NCBI GenBank assembly: GCA_913056345.1
Contig: CAJXMH010000011.1
Coordinates: 1-64,000, forward strand
From: an uncultured Flavobacteriales bacterium
Lineage (GTDB): Bacteria; Bacteroidota; Bacteroidia; Flavobacteriales_E; Vicingaceae
Direction: 5' to 3'
Length of the DNA stretch: 64,000 nucleotides
Part shown: piece by piece, positions 1-7,214 of the stretch
How positions within the stretch are numbered: the first letter of the stretch is position 1
Layout: every line of letters begins with the position of its first letter
The notes under the pieces: generated by a model
Database searches by the model: none
The model's input: the letters and a program-made list of their open reading frames with translations, nothing else
Told to the model about the DNA's origin: nothing
Program-made: the position numbers and the translations under genes

Positions 1-1247
1 CCAGTACTGAGGTTTAAGTTTTCTGAACATTGAGCAACAAACCATAGGCCTCCATTTTGATCGGGAATAATGTCATTAATAGAACAATAGTCATTCAAGG
101 GGTGGTAATACTCCCAGTGCTTCTGCCCTTGCTCGTTTAAACCAAAAAGGGCTAATTCTGTATCCCATGGTTCTGGTTGTGGGTTGTAAAATCGAGAAGT
201 CATACCTACATAAAACATATTGGAATCTATTCTTTTGAAAGGCATATAATTGAGAGTAGCACTTTCAGCAGTATCTATTTTACCATGAGCATAACTTACG
301 TTAACTTCTTGTAATGTGCTATTGAATCGCTGACCGGCCACTAGGTCTTCAAGATAATTTCGATTAGGGTTGGTGGTTTGAGACCATAAAAGCAAAGGGT
401 TGATTGCAGGTCCTACACATAAAAAAGAAGTTTGATCTACTGGTTCAATTCCTGCCACAAATTCATAGGGATTGGGAGTGGTAATCAAATGAGTGGAATA
501 GGTAGATTGTAAGGTTTGATTGGAACCCGTTATTAAATTCAGATTAGTATCAAGCTTACATATACCCGCACCAAAGGGGCGATTGGGGTTTTCTATTTGA
601 GTTGAACTTGTTACAATGAAGTTTTGATTTGCTGCATCATAAATAGCATCTCCTAGAAAACGAAATACTCCTGTTGCATTATATTTTCTTAATTGGAAAC
701 TTTTGGTGTGAAGATCAATCTTAAAAGCAGTTGGATAAGAAAATGACTGGCCACTATATCTCACATCTCCAAATAAATAAAGATGATTGGAAAGAATAAG
801 ATGAGACTTGACAAACACTCTACTAAAACTGGAATCATAAAGTGGTAGTTTATACATTGAATCATGTGGATGAGTTTCCTTCTTGATCCAAATAGTACTG
901 CTATCAGCTAGGTTCGCATTAAACTCACAACCATATTCATAATTTACATTATTCCAGACAAATGTATTGCCAAAAAATGTTGGAAATCTTTGCTTTATTA
1001 AAATAGGATTTAAGCTCAATAATTGCTGTGATTTATTTATGCTAATTTCCTTGTATGTCTCGCTTCCTGAAATTGATTGAAAAGTTTGATTGCTTGAAAG
1101 ATATTTAAGTTTGAACGTATCGTTAGAAACTTTTGAGATGCCAATATAGAAAGATTGCATTGGCTCATTTATCCGGATGGGGTTTTGAGCATCAACATTA
1201 TAAGAAGCTAGGAGGATAAAGCTTATTAGTAGAGTACTTATTCTCAT
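1..1247 (-). CDS. Secreted T9SS-cargo-like protein, C-terminus cut by window edge
   Basis: This gene runs off the left edge, so about 415 codons from the N-terminus are visible and the C-terminus is missing. The start is the ATG at 1245-1247, followed by a short signal peptide (MRISTLLISFILLASYNVDA, then QNPIRINEP). From there on it is a clear paralogue of the next gene (1350-2930): both share NPIRINEP after the signal peptide, FGAGICKLDTNLNLI, PFKRIDSNMFYVGMTSRFYN and WDTELALFGLN. The repeated motifs such as NHLYLFGD and NGGLWFVAQ suggest a beta-propeller-like fold, but I do not recognise a named family. By analogy with its neighbour it should end in a T9SS sorting domain beyond the window. 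Function unknown; probably exported and displayed on or released from the cell surface. Confidence 0.85.
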   Translation of the reverse strand, partial: MRISTLLISFILLASYNVDAQNPIRINEPMQSFYIGISKVSNDTFKLKYLSSNQTFQSISGSETYKEISINKSQQLLSLNPILIKQRFPTFFGNTFVWNNVNYEYGCEFNANLADSSTIWIKKETHPHDSMYKLPLYDSSFSRVFVKSHLILSNHLYLFGDVRYSGQSFSYPTAFKIDLHTKSFQLRKYNATGVFRFLGDAIYDAANQNFIVTSSTQIENPNRPFGAGICKLDTNLNLITGSNQTLQSTYSTHLITTPNPYEFVAGIEPVDQTSFLCVGPAINPLLLWSQTTNPNRNYLEDLVAGQRFNSTLQEVNVSYAHGKIDTAESATLNYMPFKRIDSNMFYVGMTSRFYNPQPEPWDTELALFGLNEQGQKHWEYYHPLNDYCSINDIIPDQNGGLWFVAQCSENLNLST

Positions 1248-1262
1248 AAAACCAGGTTAAGA

Positions 1263-1284
1263 GGGAGCCTGAATACAGGCTCCC
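1263..1284 (-). repeat. Inverted repeat, copy of the hairpin at 2944-2970
   Basis: The arms GGGAGCCTG and CAGGCTCCC flank a four-base loop. It lies between the gene-3 tail fragment and the start of the first paralogue. It matches the hairpin upstream of the second paralogue except for a paired A-T to G-C change in the stem, so the structure is kept although the sequence differs. It could be a terminator or an mRNA element in the 5' leader of the downstream gene. Confidence 0.6.
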
Positions 1285-1308
1285 ATAGATTGCTAATAAA
1301 ATTTAATT

Positions 1309-1353
1309 CTAAATTGGGTCAATCGGTGGGCACCAAACTCGGACGTAGCTTAC
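1309..1353 (-). pseudogene. Duplicated 3'-end fragment of the lipoprotein gene at 2985-3980
   Basis: Read on the minus strand, 1353 to 1309 encodes VSYVRVWCPPIDPI followed by TAG. The lipoprotein gene ends VSYARVWCPPIDPI followed by TAA. The fragment starts 3 bases upstream of the stop codon of the 1350-2930 gene, and that stop codon (1350-1352) lies inside it. The fragment has no start codon of its own and is not expected to be translated. It marks the edge of a tandem duplication unit that reached from the lipoprotein gene's last codons through the hairpin into the T9SS cargo gene. Confidence 0.8.
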
Positions 1354-2930
1354 CGCTTCACTACTTTCTCCTCCTTCACCAACCCTCCCTTTTCATCTTC
1401 AACCCTTAACAAATACAAAGCAGGTTTCAGCTCACCAAGGTTTAGTTCATGAATATGGCTTTGCACTCTATTTTCTTTAACCAATCGACCTTCTAGGTCA
1501 TACAATTTGTAGTAAAGTGTTTGGAGAAACCCATATTGCTTGATCTTGAGTAAGTCTGCGGTAGGGTTGGGATACACTACAATTTCTTCTTGTTTTTTTT
1601 GAGGTACGGCTATGCCTACTGCTCCTATTCTGGGCCAAAAAGCCACACTGTCTACATAACCTACTTTGATGAAGCTTTCATAAGTCCCAGTACTGAGGTT
1701 TAAGTTTTCTGAACATTGAGCAACAAACCATAGGCCTCCATTTTGATCGGGAATAATGTCATTGATATAACAATAATCATTTAAAGGTTGGTAATACTCC
1801 CAGTGTTTCTGCCCTTGGCCATTTAAACCAAATAAGGCCAATTCAGTATCCCATGGTTCTGGTTCAGGATTATAAAATCTTGAAGTCATGCCCACATAAA
1901 ACATATTAGAATCGATGCGTTTAAAAGGCATAAAACCTACAAATGAACTTTCTCCTGTATCTATTCTGCCATGAGCATAACTTAAGCTATTTTCCAATAA
2001 AGTTGAATTAGAACGTTGACCTGCTATAATATCATCTAAATAGTTTCCATTAGGATTCATAGTTTGCGAGGGCACCTGCAATGGATTTATTCCTGTCCCT
2101 ACACATAAGAAAGAAGTTCGATCAATCGGTTCAATACCAGCCACATAATGATACGGATTGGGGGAGGCAATCAAATGTGTGGCATAGTTAGATTGTAAGG
2201 TTTGATTGGAACCCATTATTAAGTTTAGATTAGTATCAAGCTTACATATACCCGCACCAAAGGGTGGATTTGGGTTTTCTATTTGAAAGAAACTAGTTAC
2301 AATGAAATTTTGAGCAATTGGATCATAAAAAGCATCTTGAAATGAACGAAAAGAAGCAAAACAATCGAAGGTTTTTATTACAAAGGTTTTAAGAGATAAG
2401 TCTATTTTAAAAATAGCAGCTTGCGAAAAATTAGAACTCTGCTTTAATGTACCAAATGCGTAGAGGTGGTTATTCAATGGTAAAGCTTTATATATATCAA
2501 TGTATGCAAAACCCGAATCGGAGAGTGGAAGAAAATAGGCAGAGTCAAAAGGTTCATTTTGCTTCTTTATCCAAATCGTGCAACTATCAGTTCTACCAGA
2601 ATTGTAGATTGACCCTATTTCATAACTATTATTTCTCCAATCAAAGCTAACTCCATGGTAGAATGGCATATCCTGCTTTAAGGTAGTAATCGAGCCAGCT
2701 ATGATGCCTTGATGATTAATTATTTCAGTCATTTTAAATTCTTCACTTCCGCTTATTGTTCTCCAATCTTGACTCAGCTTCATATATTTTAATACTAATG
2801 TATCACCTGAAACACTATATAATCCATTAGCAAAAGATTGAGCTGGTTCATTAATGCGAATTGGGTTTTGAGCGAACATGCCTATAGAATAGAGAAGAAC
2901 AATGCTTATTAAAAGATATCTCACCTTCAT
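1350..2930 (-). CDS. Secreted protein with type A T9SS sorting domain
   Basis: A 526-residue protein. The start is taken at the ATG at 2928-2930, because it gives a proper signal peptide (MKVRYLLISIVLLYSIGMFA before QNP); an in-frame start at 2981 would put part of the upstream hairpin into the protein. The middle is rich in short beta-strand motifs and may be a propeller; no enzyme signature is visible. The last ~76 residues (from VVYPNPTADLLKI to EKVVKR) are a type A T9SS C-terminal sorting domain, with the usual YPNPT opening, the LYDLEGRLV core and the ALYLLRV strand. It is a tandem paralogue of the gene at 1-1247 and sits 54 bases downstream of a lipoprotein gene. The protein is probably moved across the outer membrane and attached to the surface. 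Its stop codon lies in duplicated sequence, so the last residues may differ from the ancestral end. Confidence 0.85.
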   Translation of the reverse strand: MKVRYLLISIVLLYSIGMFAQNPIRINEPAQSFANGLYSVSGDTLVLKYMKLSQDWRTISGSEEFKMTEIINHQGIIAGSITTLKQDMPFYHGVSFDWRNNSYEIGSIYNSGRTDSCTIWIKKQNEPFDSAYFLPLSDSGFAYIDIYKALPLNNHLYAFGTLKQSSNFSQAAIFKIDLSLKTFVIKTFDCFASFRSFQDAFYDPIAQNFIVTSFFQIENPNPPFGAGICKLDTNLNLIMGSNQTLQSNYATHLIASPNPYHYVAGIEPIDRTSFLCVGTGINPLQVPSQTMNPNGNYLDDIIAGQRSNSTLLENSLSYAHGRIDTGESSFVGFMPFKRIDSNMFYVGMTSRFYNPEPEPWDTELALFGLNGQGQKHWEYYQPLNDYCYINDIIPDQNGGLWFVAQCSENLNLSTGTYESFIKVGYVDSVAFWPRIGAVGIAVPQKKQEEIVVYPNPTADLLKIKQYGFLQTLYYKLYDLEGRLVKENRVQSHIHELNLGELKPALYLLRVEDEKGGLVKEEKVVKR

Positions 2931-2943
2931 ACGTAAAGTATTA

Positions 2944-2970
2944 AAGAGAGCCTGAATTTCAGGCTCTCTT
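2944..2970 (-). terminator. Intergenic hairpin between lipoprotein gene and T9SS cargo gene
   Basis: A 12-bp perfect stem (arms AAGAGAGCCTGA and TCAGGCTCTCTT) with a three-base loop, followed on the minus strand by TTTAATAC. It could end transcription of the lipoprotein gene or allow partial read-through into the cargo gene. The T run is short, so a terminator is likely but not certain. A co-varied copy lies at 1263-1284. Confidence 0.55.
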
Positions 2971-2984
2971 AAGTTAAACAAATT

Positions 2985-3980
2985 TTAAATTGGGTCAATC
3001 GGTGGACACCAAACTCTGGCATAGCTTACCGTAAGTTCATGTGCAACTCCGCTTGTATTAGTTGCTTTCCCCATCATGTAATCAATCTGACTGTTTCTAG
3101 GGCTTGCAGGTGCCATGTTGTTGGCTTCTGTTATAGCTCCTGGCTCCCAAGTATTGTTAATGGCAAGCTCTGTAATGCAATTGCTACTTGCTGTACCATC
3201 CCAAATGTTGCTGCTGCTAAAACCATCTTTAGTTGCAAAAGTTACGTGAGAAAGCGAGTAGGCAATGCAATAATCATTTGCTCTAGAGCTACTACAACTC
3301 ACACGTGTCAACATGCTCTCAATTCGAATAGCGGCATCTAGATTAGAGCCCCCACTACACTTTCCTAATTGATCAAGTGCCTTCCAATCATTGTCTGCAG
3401 AACAGTTTGGAAACTCTGGCTCTACATCAAACTTTAACATGGCTTGTGCATAAACTGCAATATTTCCCGGACCACTAGGATTGCCATCTAAATATAGATC
3501 AATGGCACTCACAAAAACTCCACTTCCGTGTTCAGCTTTTAATCCACTGTTGTTTATTTCCGTTGTTAAATCCGCCACCAAATCGTCATAAAGACCAAGC
3601 GCATCATTTCCTTCAACAAGCAATTCTCCTCCACTTTCAGTAATGTCTACCGTAGAAGAAAATTCCAACAGTTCACTGTGCGTGCTAACTTGCTCTAAAG
3701 TGCCTTCAGTGTGATTAATGGCCGATTCAATCATTAAAAGAGCCAAATTCCACTTCTCATCAGTCGGACTGTTACTTGACTCAAGGTCATCTGTGTAATC
3801 ATTAATTAAATCATAGCTTAAACCACCTGATTTATCTTGCATTTGGATTGGCTTAAACTTTGAATTATTATTTTTAATCTTTGAATTGGTTGAACTTGGT
3901 GAATCATATTCTTTTTCGCAGCCAATTTGTGCCCCAATCAAAGCAAAACTGATCAAGGCTATTTTTATTTGATTTTTCAT
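2985..3980 (-). CDS. Putative lipoprotein of unknown function
   Basis: A 331-residue protein that begins with a hydrophobic signal (IKIALISFALIGAQIGC) and a cysteine at residue 21, as in a Bacteroidota-type lipoprotein, although the residues before the cysteine are not a textbook lipobox. A Ser/Asn-rich linker follows. The rest contains several cysteines (CSADNDW, LGKCSGG, RVSCSSS, DYCIAYS, SNCITEL, VWCPPIDPI) that could form disulfides. I do not recognise a family. It is the first gene of the minus-strand set with the T9SS cargo gene at 1350-2930. Its final 14 codons are copied downstream of that gene at 1309-1353. A plausible promoter lies at 3997-4030. Confidence 0.75.
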   Translation of the reverse strand: MKNQIKIALISFALIGAQIGCEKEYDSPSSTNSKIKNNNSKFKPIQMQDKSGGLSYDLINDYTDDLESSNSPTDEKWNLALLMIESAINHTEGTLEQVSTHSELLEFSSTVDITESGGELLVEGNDALGLYDDLVADLTTEINNSGLKAEHGSGVFVSAIDLYLDGNPSGPGNIAVYAQAMLKFDVEPEFPNCSADNDWKALDQLGKCSGGSNLDAAIRIESMLTRVSCSSSRANDYCIAYSLSHVTFATKDGFSSSNIWDGTASSNCITELAINNTWEPGAITEANNMAPASPRNSQIDYMMGKATNTSGVAHELTVSYARVWCPPIDPI

Positions 3981-3996
3981 AATATATTGGTTTTCT

Positions 3997-4030
3997 AAAA
4001 TATAAAATGATGAATAAGGGAGTCAACAAA
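3997..4030 (-). promoter_or_regulatory. Predicted Bacteroidota-type promoter for the lipoprotein gene
   Basis: On the minus strand, TTTG (4030-4027) is followed after 22 bases by TATATTTT (4004-3997), one base from the TAnnTTTG consensus. The start codon of the lipoprotein gene lies about 16 bases further on. Confidence 0.45.
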
Positions 4031-4072
4031 AAGTGAACAGCGGTTTTCATCTTTTTTAATTACCATTCAGTT

Positions 4073-4225
4073 TTAAATTTTTGCTGATTCATTAAGCTCA
4101 CCAAAAACGACCTCTGCCACCAAAAAACCATCTTTTTTGAATGCCATAAAACTTCCTGAAAGGTAGGTAGGTAGGTAGGTAGGTAGGTAGGTAGGTAAAA
4201 TAATAGGTATTTCGTCGGCTTTCAT
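4073..4225 (-). CDS. Possible 50-residue small protein with in-frame PTYL repeats
   Basis: On the minus strand an ATG at 4223-4225 opens a 50-codon frame ending in TAA at 4073-4075. It reads MKADEIPIIL, then three PTYL units made by the AGGT microsatellite, then SGSFMAFKKDGF and LVAEVVFGELNESAKI. The same frame is open for 10 more codons upstream of the ATG (VVEIYYLRG before M). Both flanks have protein-like composition and stay in one frame only with the present repeat number (9) or a count differing by a multiple of three. No Shine-Dalgarno sequence or clear promoter is visible, but neither is usual here. It could be a small protein, a leader upstream of the lipoprotein gene (start 92 bases away), or a decayed gene remnant. 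Not recognised. Confidence 0.35.
   Translation of the reverse strand: MKADEIPIILPTYLPTYLPTYLSGSFMAFKKDGFLVAEVVFGELNESAKI
4161..4196. repeat. Tetranucleotide microsatellite, AGGT x9
   Basis: Nine perfect copies of AGGT on the plus strand (ACCT on the minus). Perfect tetranucleotide runs of this length are typical slipped-strand mutation sites. It lies inside the small minus-strand ORF at 4073-4225, where each copy gained or lost would shift the frame. Confidence 0.95.
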
Positions 4226-4398
4226 GCCTCTAAGGTAATAGATTTCAACGACATATCAAATTGTTTCGACAAAAAACAATCTACAATACGAACAATACTT
4301 AAAAGCAATTCATTCGTAAAAGCTTAATTCAATCCCTTCTTTTTCATTCTTGTAAGTCAAGTGTTACTTTTCAATTCACTCGATCCGCTAGTAAAAAG

Positions 4399-4530
4399 TT
4401 TTCTCCTCTTATTCTCTTATACTTTTATTCTTTTCCTCTCTTCTTCTCTTATTCTTTTCCTCTCTTCCCCTTTCATTTAAAGTATGGCTAAGGTTTCCTA
4501 TTTCTAGTTTCCTCTTTTCCCTCTCTCTGT
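4399..4530. repeat. Pyrimidine-rich tract with a 24-base-period direct repeat
   Basis: The plus strand is almost only C and T from 4399 to 4476 and again from about 4507 to 4530. Within it a 19-base sequence (beginning TTATTCTTTTCC) occurs at 4425-4443 and again at 4449-4467. It sits upstream of the DUF1573 gene. The rest of the gap 3981-4603 holds the small ORF, the microsatellite and the two promoters listed separately; I see nothing else in it. Confidence 0.7.
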
Positions 4531-4572
4531 TAACGATCTGTTAAAGAAATTAAGAAGTGGCTATGCATTGCT

Positions 4573-4580
4573 TACTTTTG
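4573..4580 (+). promoter_or_regulatory. Predicted -7 promoter element for the DUF1573 gene
   Basis: TACTTTTG matches TAnnTTTG exactly and lies 23 bases before the ATG at 4604. No clear TTTG is seen at the expected -33 distance. Confidence 0.45.
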
Positions 4581-4603
4581 AATCATTCAAAAAAAATAAC
4601 ATC

Positions 4604-5053
4604 ATGAAAAAACTAACAACTACACTTACATTATTCTTTTTTGCAATCGCAAGCATCTTTGCTCAAGAAGCCAATTCAGTTGAAGCAGCCGGTGGCGCTG
4701 AAATGACTTTTGAAAGCGAGGTAATCGATTACGGAACCATCGCTCAAAATGCTGACGGGGTGAGAACCTTTAAATTTAAAAACACAGGTACAGAACCTTT
4801 GATTATTTCCAATGCGAAAGGTTCATGTGGATGTACGGTTCCTACTTGGCCAAAGAAACCGATCAATCCAGGTGAAAGCGCAGATATCAAAGTAAAATAC
4901 GCTACTAACCGCTTAGGGCCGATCAATAAATCGGTTACAGTTATGTCTAATGCCAAAGAAAAAACCAAGGTATTGCGCATTAAGGGAAATGTAATTGAAA
5001 AGAAAACAACCCCTGTAAAAGAAGAAAAAGGAATGACTCCTACTGCTCGATAG
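4604..5053 (+). CDS. DUF1573 domain exported protein
   Basis: A 149-residue protein starting at the ATG at 4604, chosen because a signal peptide follows at once (MKKLTTTLTLFFFAIASIFA before QEA); a start at 4568 would bury it. The mature part is one DUF1573 domain, an immunoglobulin-like beta-sandwich, with the family hallmarks TFESEVIDYGTI, FKFKNTGTEPLIIS, the SCGCTVP motif, and a final strand VLRIKGNV. DUF1573 proteins are widespread in Bacteroidota and probably periplasmic or surface-located, but their role is unknown. The gene stands alone, with its own promoter element and a strong terminator at 5078-5112. The C-terminal tail is Lys/Glu-rich and probably disordered. Confidence 0.85.
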   Translation: MKKLTTTLTLFFFAIASIFAQEANSVEAAGGAEMTFESEVIDYGTIAQNADGVRTFKFKNTGTEPLIISNAKGSCGCTVPTWPKKPINPGESADIKVKYATNRLGPINKSVTVMSNAKEKTKVLRIKGNVIEKKTTPVKEEKGMTPTAR

Positions 5054-5077
5054 AGTAGCAAGAAAAGGATTTTAACC

Positions 5078-5112
5078 AAACCGCTAAGAACTGCAGTTCT
5101 TAGCGGTTTTTT
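5078..5112 (+). terminator. Rho-independent terminator after the DUF1573 gene
   Basis: A perfect 16-bp inverted repeat centred at 5093/5094 (AAACCGCTAAGAACTG and its complement) running into TTTTTTG. It is followed within 60 bases by the next gene, so that gene needs its own promoter. Confidence 0.85.
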
Positions 5113-5167
5113 GTTTTTCTTTTCTGTTAAAATAGTCTCATTTTTGTTCATCTAAAAAAACACTGCT

Positions 5168-6367
5168 ATGCCAACAATCTCTAGAAGAGGTCAAAACATG
5201 CCTGAATCTCCCATTCGTAAACTAGTTCCTTTTGCTGAAAAAGCAAAAACACAAGGAAAGGAAGTGATTCACCTCAATATTGGTCAGCCCGACATTGAAA
5301 CTCCTCAAGTCGCCCTTGATGCTATTAAAGCCATCAATATGGAGGTTTTGGAATACAGTCATTCGGCAGGTACTGAATCTTACCGTAAGGGCCTTGCCAA
5401 GTATTACGACCGAGTTAGCCCGGGTGTAAGTGCAAGTGACGTAATGGTAACCACTGGCGGTTCAGAAGCTTTGTTCTTCGGTTTTACGGCTTGTTTGAAC
5501 CCAGGAGATGAAGTAATCATACCAGAACCCTTTTATGCGAATTACAATGGCTTTGCAGAAACCACAGGAGTTAAAGTAGTTTCAGTTAGCGCAAGCATAG
5601 AAGATGGTTTTGCCCTGCCACCCATTGCAGAATTTGAAGCTAAAATCACAGATAAGACCAAGGCTATTCTAATCTGCAACCCAGGCAATCCTACGGGATA
5701 CCTTTACAGTGAAGAGGAACTAAAGCAACTTGAAGCGATTGTAAAGGAACACGATCTGTTTCTTTTTGCAGATGAGGTATATCGCGAATTCTGCTATAAT
5801 GGCAAGACACACCACTCCGTTTTAAACTTAAAGTCGATCGAACAGCAGGTAATCATTGCTGATTCAGTTTCAAAGCGCTACAGCATGTGTGGAGTAAGAA
5901 TTGGTGCTATGGTTTGCCGAAACAAAGAGGTAATGCAAACGGCTCTCAAGCTCGCACAAGCAAGACTAAGTCCGCCTTTGCTTGGTCAAATTGCAGCTGA
6001 AGCTGCACTTAAAGCTCCCGATAGCTACTTTGAAAAAGTAAGCGCAGAATACGTAGGAAGAAGAGACCTTTTAGTTGATGGACTTAATCAAATAGAGGGT
6101 GTTTTTTGCCCAAAACCTGGAGGGGCTTTTTATGCTGTTGCTAAACTTCCGGTTGAAGATACAGAGCATTTCTGCCAATGGATCTTAGAAGACTTTGAAC
6201 ACAATGGTCAAACCGTTATGATGGCGCCGCTAAGTGGTTTCTACTCTACTCCCGGACTGGGCAAACAAGAAGTACGATTGGCTTATGTATTAGAGAAAGA
6301 CAAACTCAAACAGGCTTTAGTATGCCTTGAGAAAGCCTTAGAGATTTATCCGGGCCGGGTCAAATAA
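5168..6367 (+). CDS. PLP-dependent aminotransferase, class I/II
   Basis: A 399-residue fold-type I aminotransferase of the aspartate aminotransferase superfamily. It has NIGQPD near residue 37, the NPGNPTG loop at about 171-177 (Asn contacting PLP), ADEVYREF at 201-208 (Asp for the pyridine nitrogen), and the Schiff-base lysine in SVSKRYSMCG (Lys236). The C-terminus carries VRLAYV with the carboxylate-binding arginine. It transfers amino groups between an amino acid and a 2-oxo acid in the cytoplasm; the exact substrate cannot be read from the sequence, aspartate or an aromatic amino acid being the usual options. It begins a plus-strand run with uppP only 6 bases downstream. Confidence 0.9.
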   Translation: MPTISRRGQNMPESPIRKLVPFAEKAKTQGKEVIHLNIGQPDIETPQVALDAIKAINMEVLEYSHSAGTESYRKGLAKYYDRVSPGVSASDVMVTTGGSEALFFGFTACLNPGDEVIIPEPFYANYNGFAETTGVKVVSVSASIEDGFALPPIAEFEAKITDKTKAILICNPGNPTGYLYSEEELKQLEAIVKEHDLFLFADEVYREFCYNGKTHHSVLNLKSIEQQVIIADSVSKRYSMCGVRIGAMVCRNKEVMQTALKLAQARLSPPLLGQIAAEAALKAPDSYFEKVSAEYVGRRDLLVDGLNQIEGVFCPKPGGAFYAVAKLPVEDTEHFCQWILEDFEHNGQTVMMAPLSGFYSTPGLGKQEVRLAYVLEKDKLKQALVCLEKALEIYPGRVK

Positions 6368-6373
6368 AGCAGG

Positions 6374-7171
6374 ATGGATATTTTCGAGGCCATTATTTTA
6401 GGCGTAATTCAAGGTTTAACCGAATTCTTACCTGTATCTTCTAGCGGACACCTAGAGCTGGCTAAAGCCATATTAGGGGACGAATCATTACCCGAGGACA
6501 GTTTACTGTTTACAGTAGTGCTTCACTTTGCTACCGCCCTCAGTACAATAGTGATTTTTAGGAAAGACATTTGGTTAATTCTTAAGGGTTTGCTTCAATT
6601 CAAATGGAACGAGGATGCTCAATTTTCACTTAAGATCATTCTCTCCATGCTTCCTGCAGTTTTTGTAGGTTTATTTTTTGAAGAAGAACTAGAGTCTCTT
6701 TTTGGCGGACAAATTTTACTAGTGGGCTGCATGCTTTTGCTAACTGCCTTTTTACTTTTACTAGCAGATAGAAGCAAAAGCACCAATAAAAAAGTCAGTT
6801 TTAGCAATGCTTTAGTAATTGGTCTGGCTCAAGCTGTAGCAATTTTACCGGGCATATCACGTTCAGGTGCTACCATCTCAACCTCAGTTATCTTAGGAAA
6901 CGATAAAAGCAAAGCTGCCCGTTTTTCATTTTTAATGGTCGTTCCCTTAATTCTTGGTAAGATGGCCAAGGATATCCTTAGCGGAGAAATAGATTATGGA
7001 AATGACCAACTCATTCCACTATCTTTTGGATTTCTTGCTGCTTTTGTTTCCGGTCTGGTGGCCTGCACCTGGATGATCCGTCTGGTACGAAATAGCCAAC
7101 TGAAATATTTTGCACTTTACTGCTTAGTGGTTGGCGCATTAGCAATAGCAGTATCGCTTTACTACTCATGA
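6374..7171 (+). CDS. uppP: Undecaprenyl-diphosphatase UppP/BacA
   Basis: A 265-residue polytopic inner-membrane protein of normal family length. It has both family signatures: EFLPVSSSGHLEL (residues 18-29) and ILPGISRSGATIS (157-169), with Glu and Ser/Arg residues of the active site. The enzyme dephosphorylates undecaprenyl pyrophosphate so that the lipid carrier can return to peptidoglycan and surface-polymer synthesis; extra copies give bacitracin resistance in other bacteria. It follows the aminotransferase by 6 bases and is probably cotranscribed. Confidence 0.95.
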   Translation: MDIFEAIILGVIQGLTEFLPVSSSGHLELAKAILGDESLPEDSLLFTVVLHFATALSTIVIFRKDIWLILKGLLQFKWNEDAQFSLKIILSMLPAVFVGLFFEEELESLFGGQILLVGCMLLLTAFLLLLADRSKSTNKKVSFSNALVIGLAQAVAILPGISRSGATISTSVILGNDKSKAARFSFLMVVPLILGKMAKDILSGEIDYGNDQLIPLSFGFLAAFVSGLVACTWMIRLVRNSQLKYFALYCLVVGALAIAVSLYYS

Positions 7172-7214
7172 GTTTCGTTTCAAACACTTAGTGAATAATC
7201 ATTACCTTTGGAAG

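Noticed and set aside
2931-2981. Upstream start for the T9SS cargo gene at 2981
   Set aside because: It would translate the hairpin stem and hide the signal peptide; the ATG at 2930 gives a normal signal peptide.
4161-4196. Short regular repeat as a possible CRISPR
   Set aside because: Units are 4 bases with no spacers, so it is a microsatellite. The GSG-coding repeats of the GIN gene were rejected as CRISPR for the same reason: they encode a protein repeat.
4744-5151. A 135-codon minus-strand open frame over the DUF1573 gene and its terminator
   Set aside because: It would run across a strong terminator stem and overlaps a recognised domain on the plus strand.
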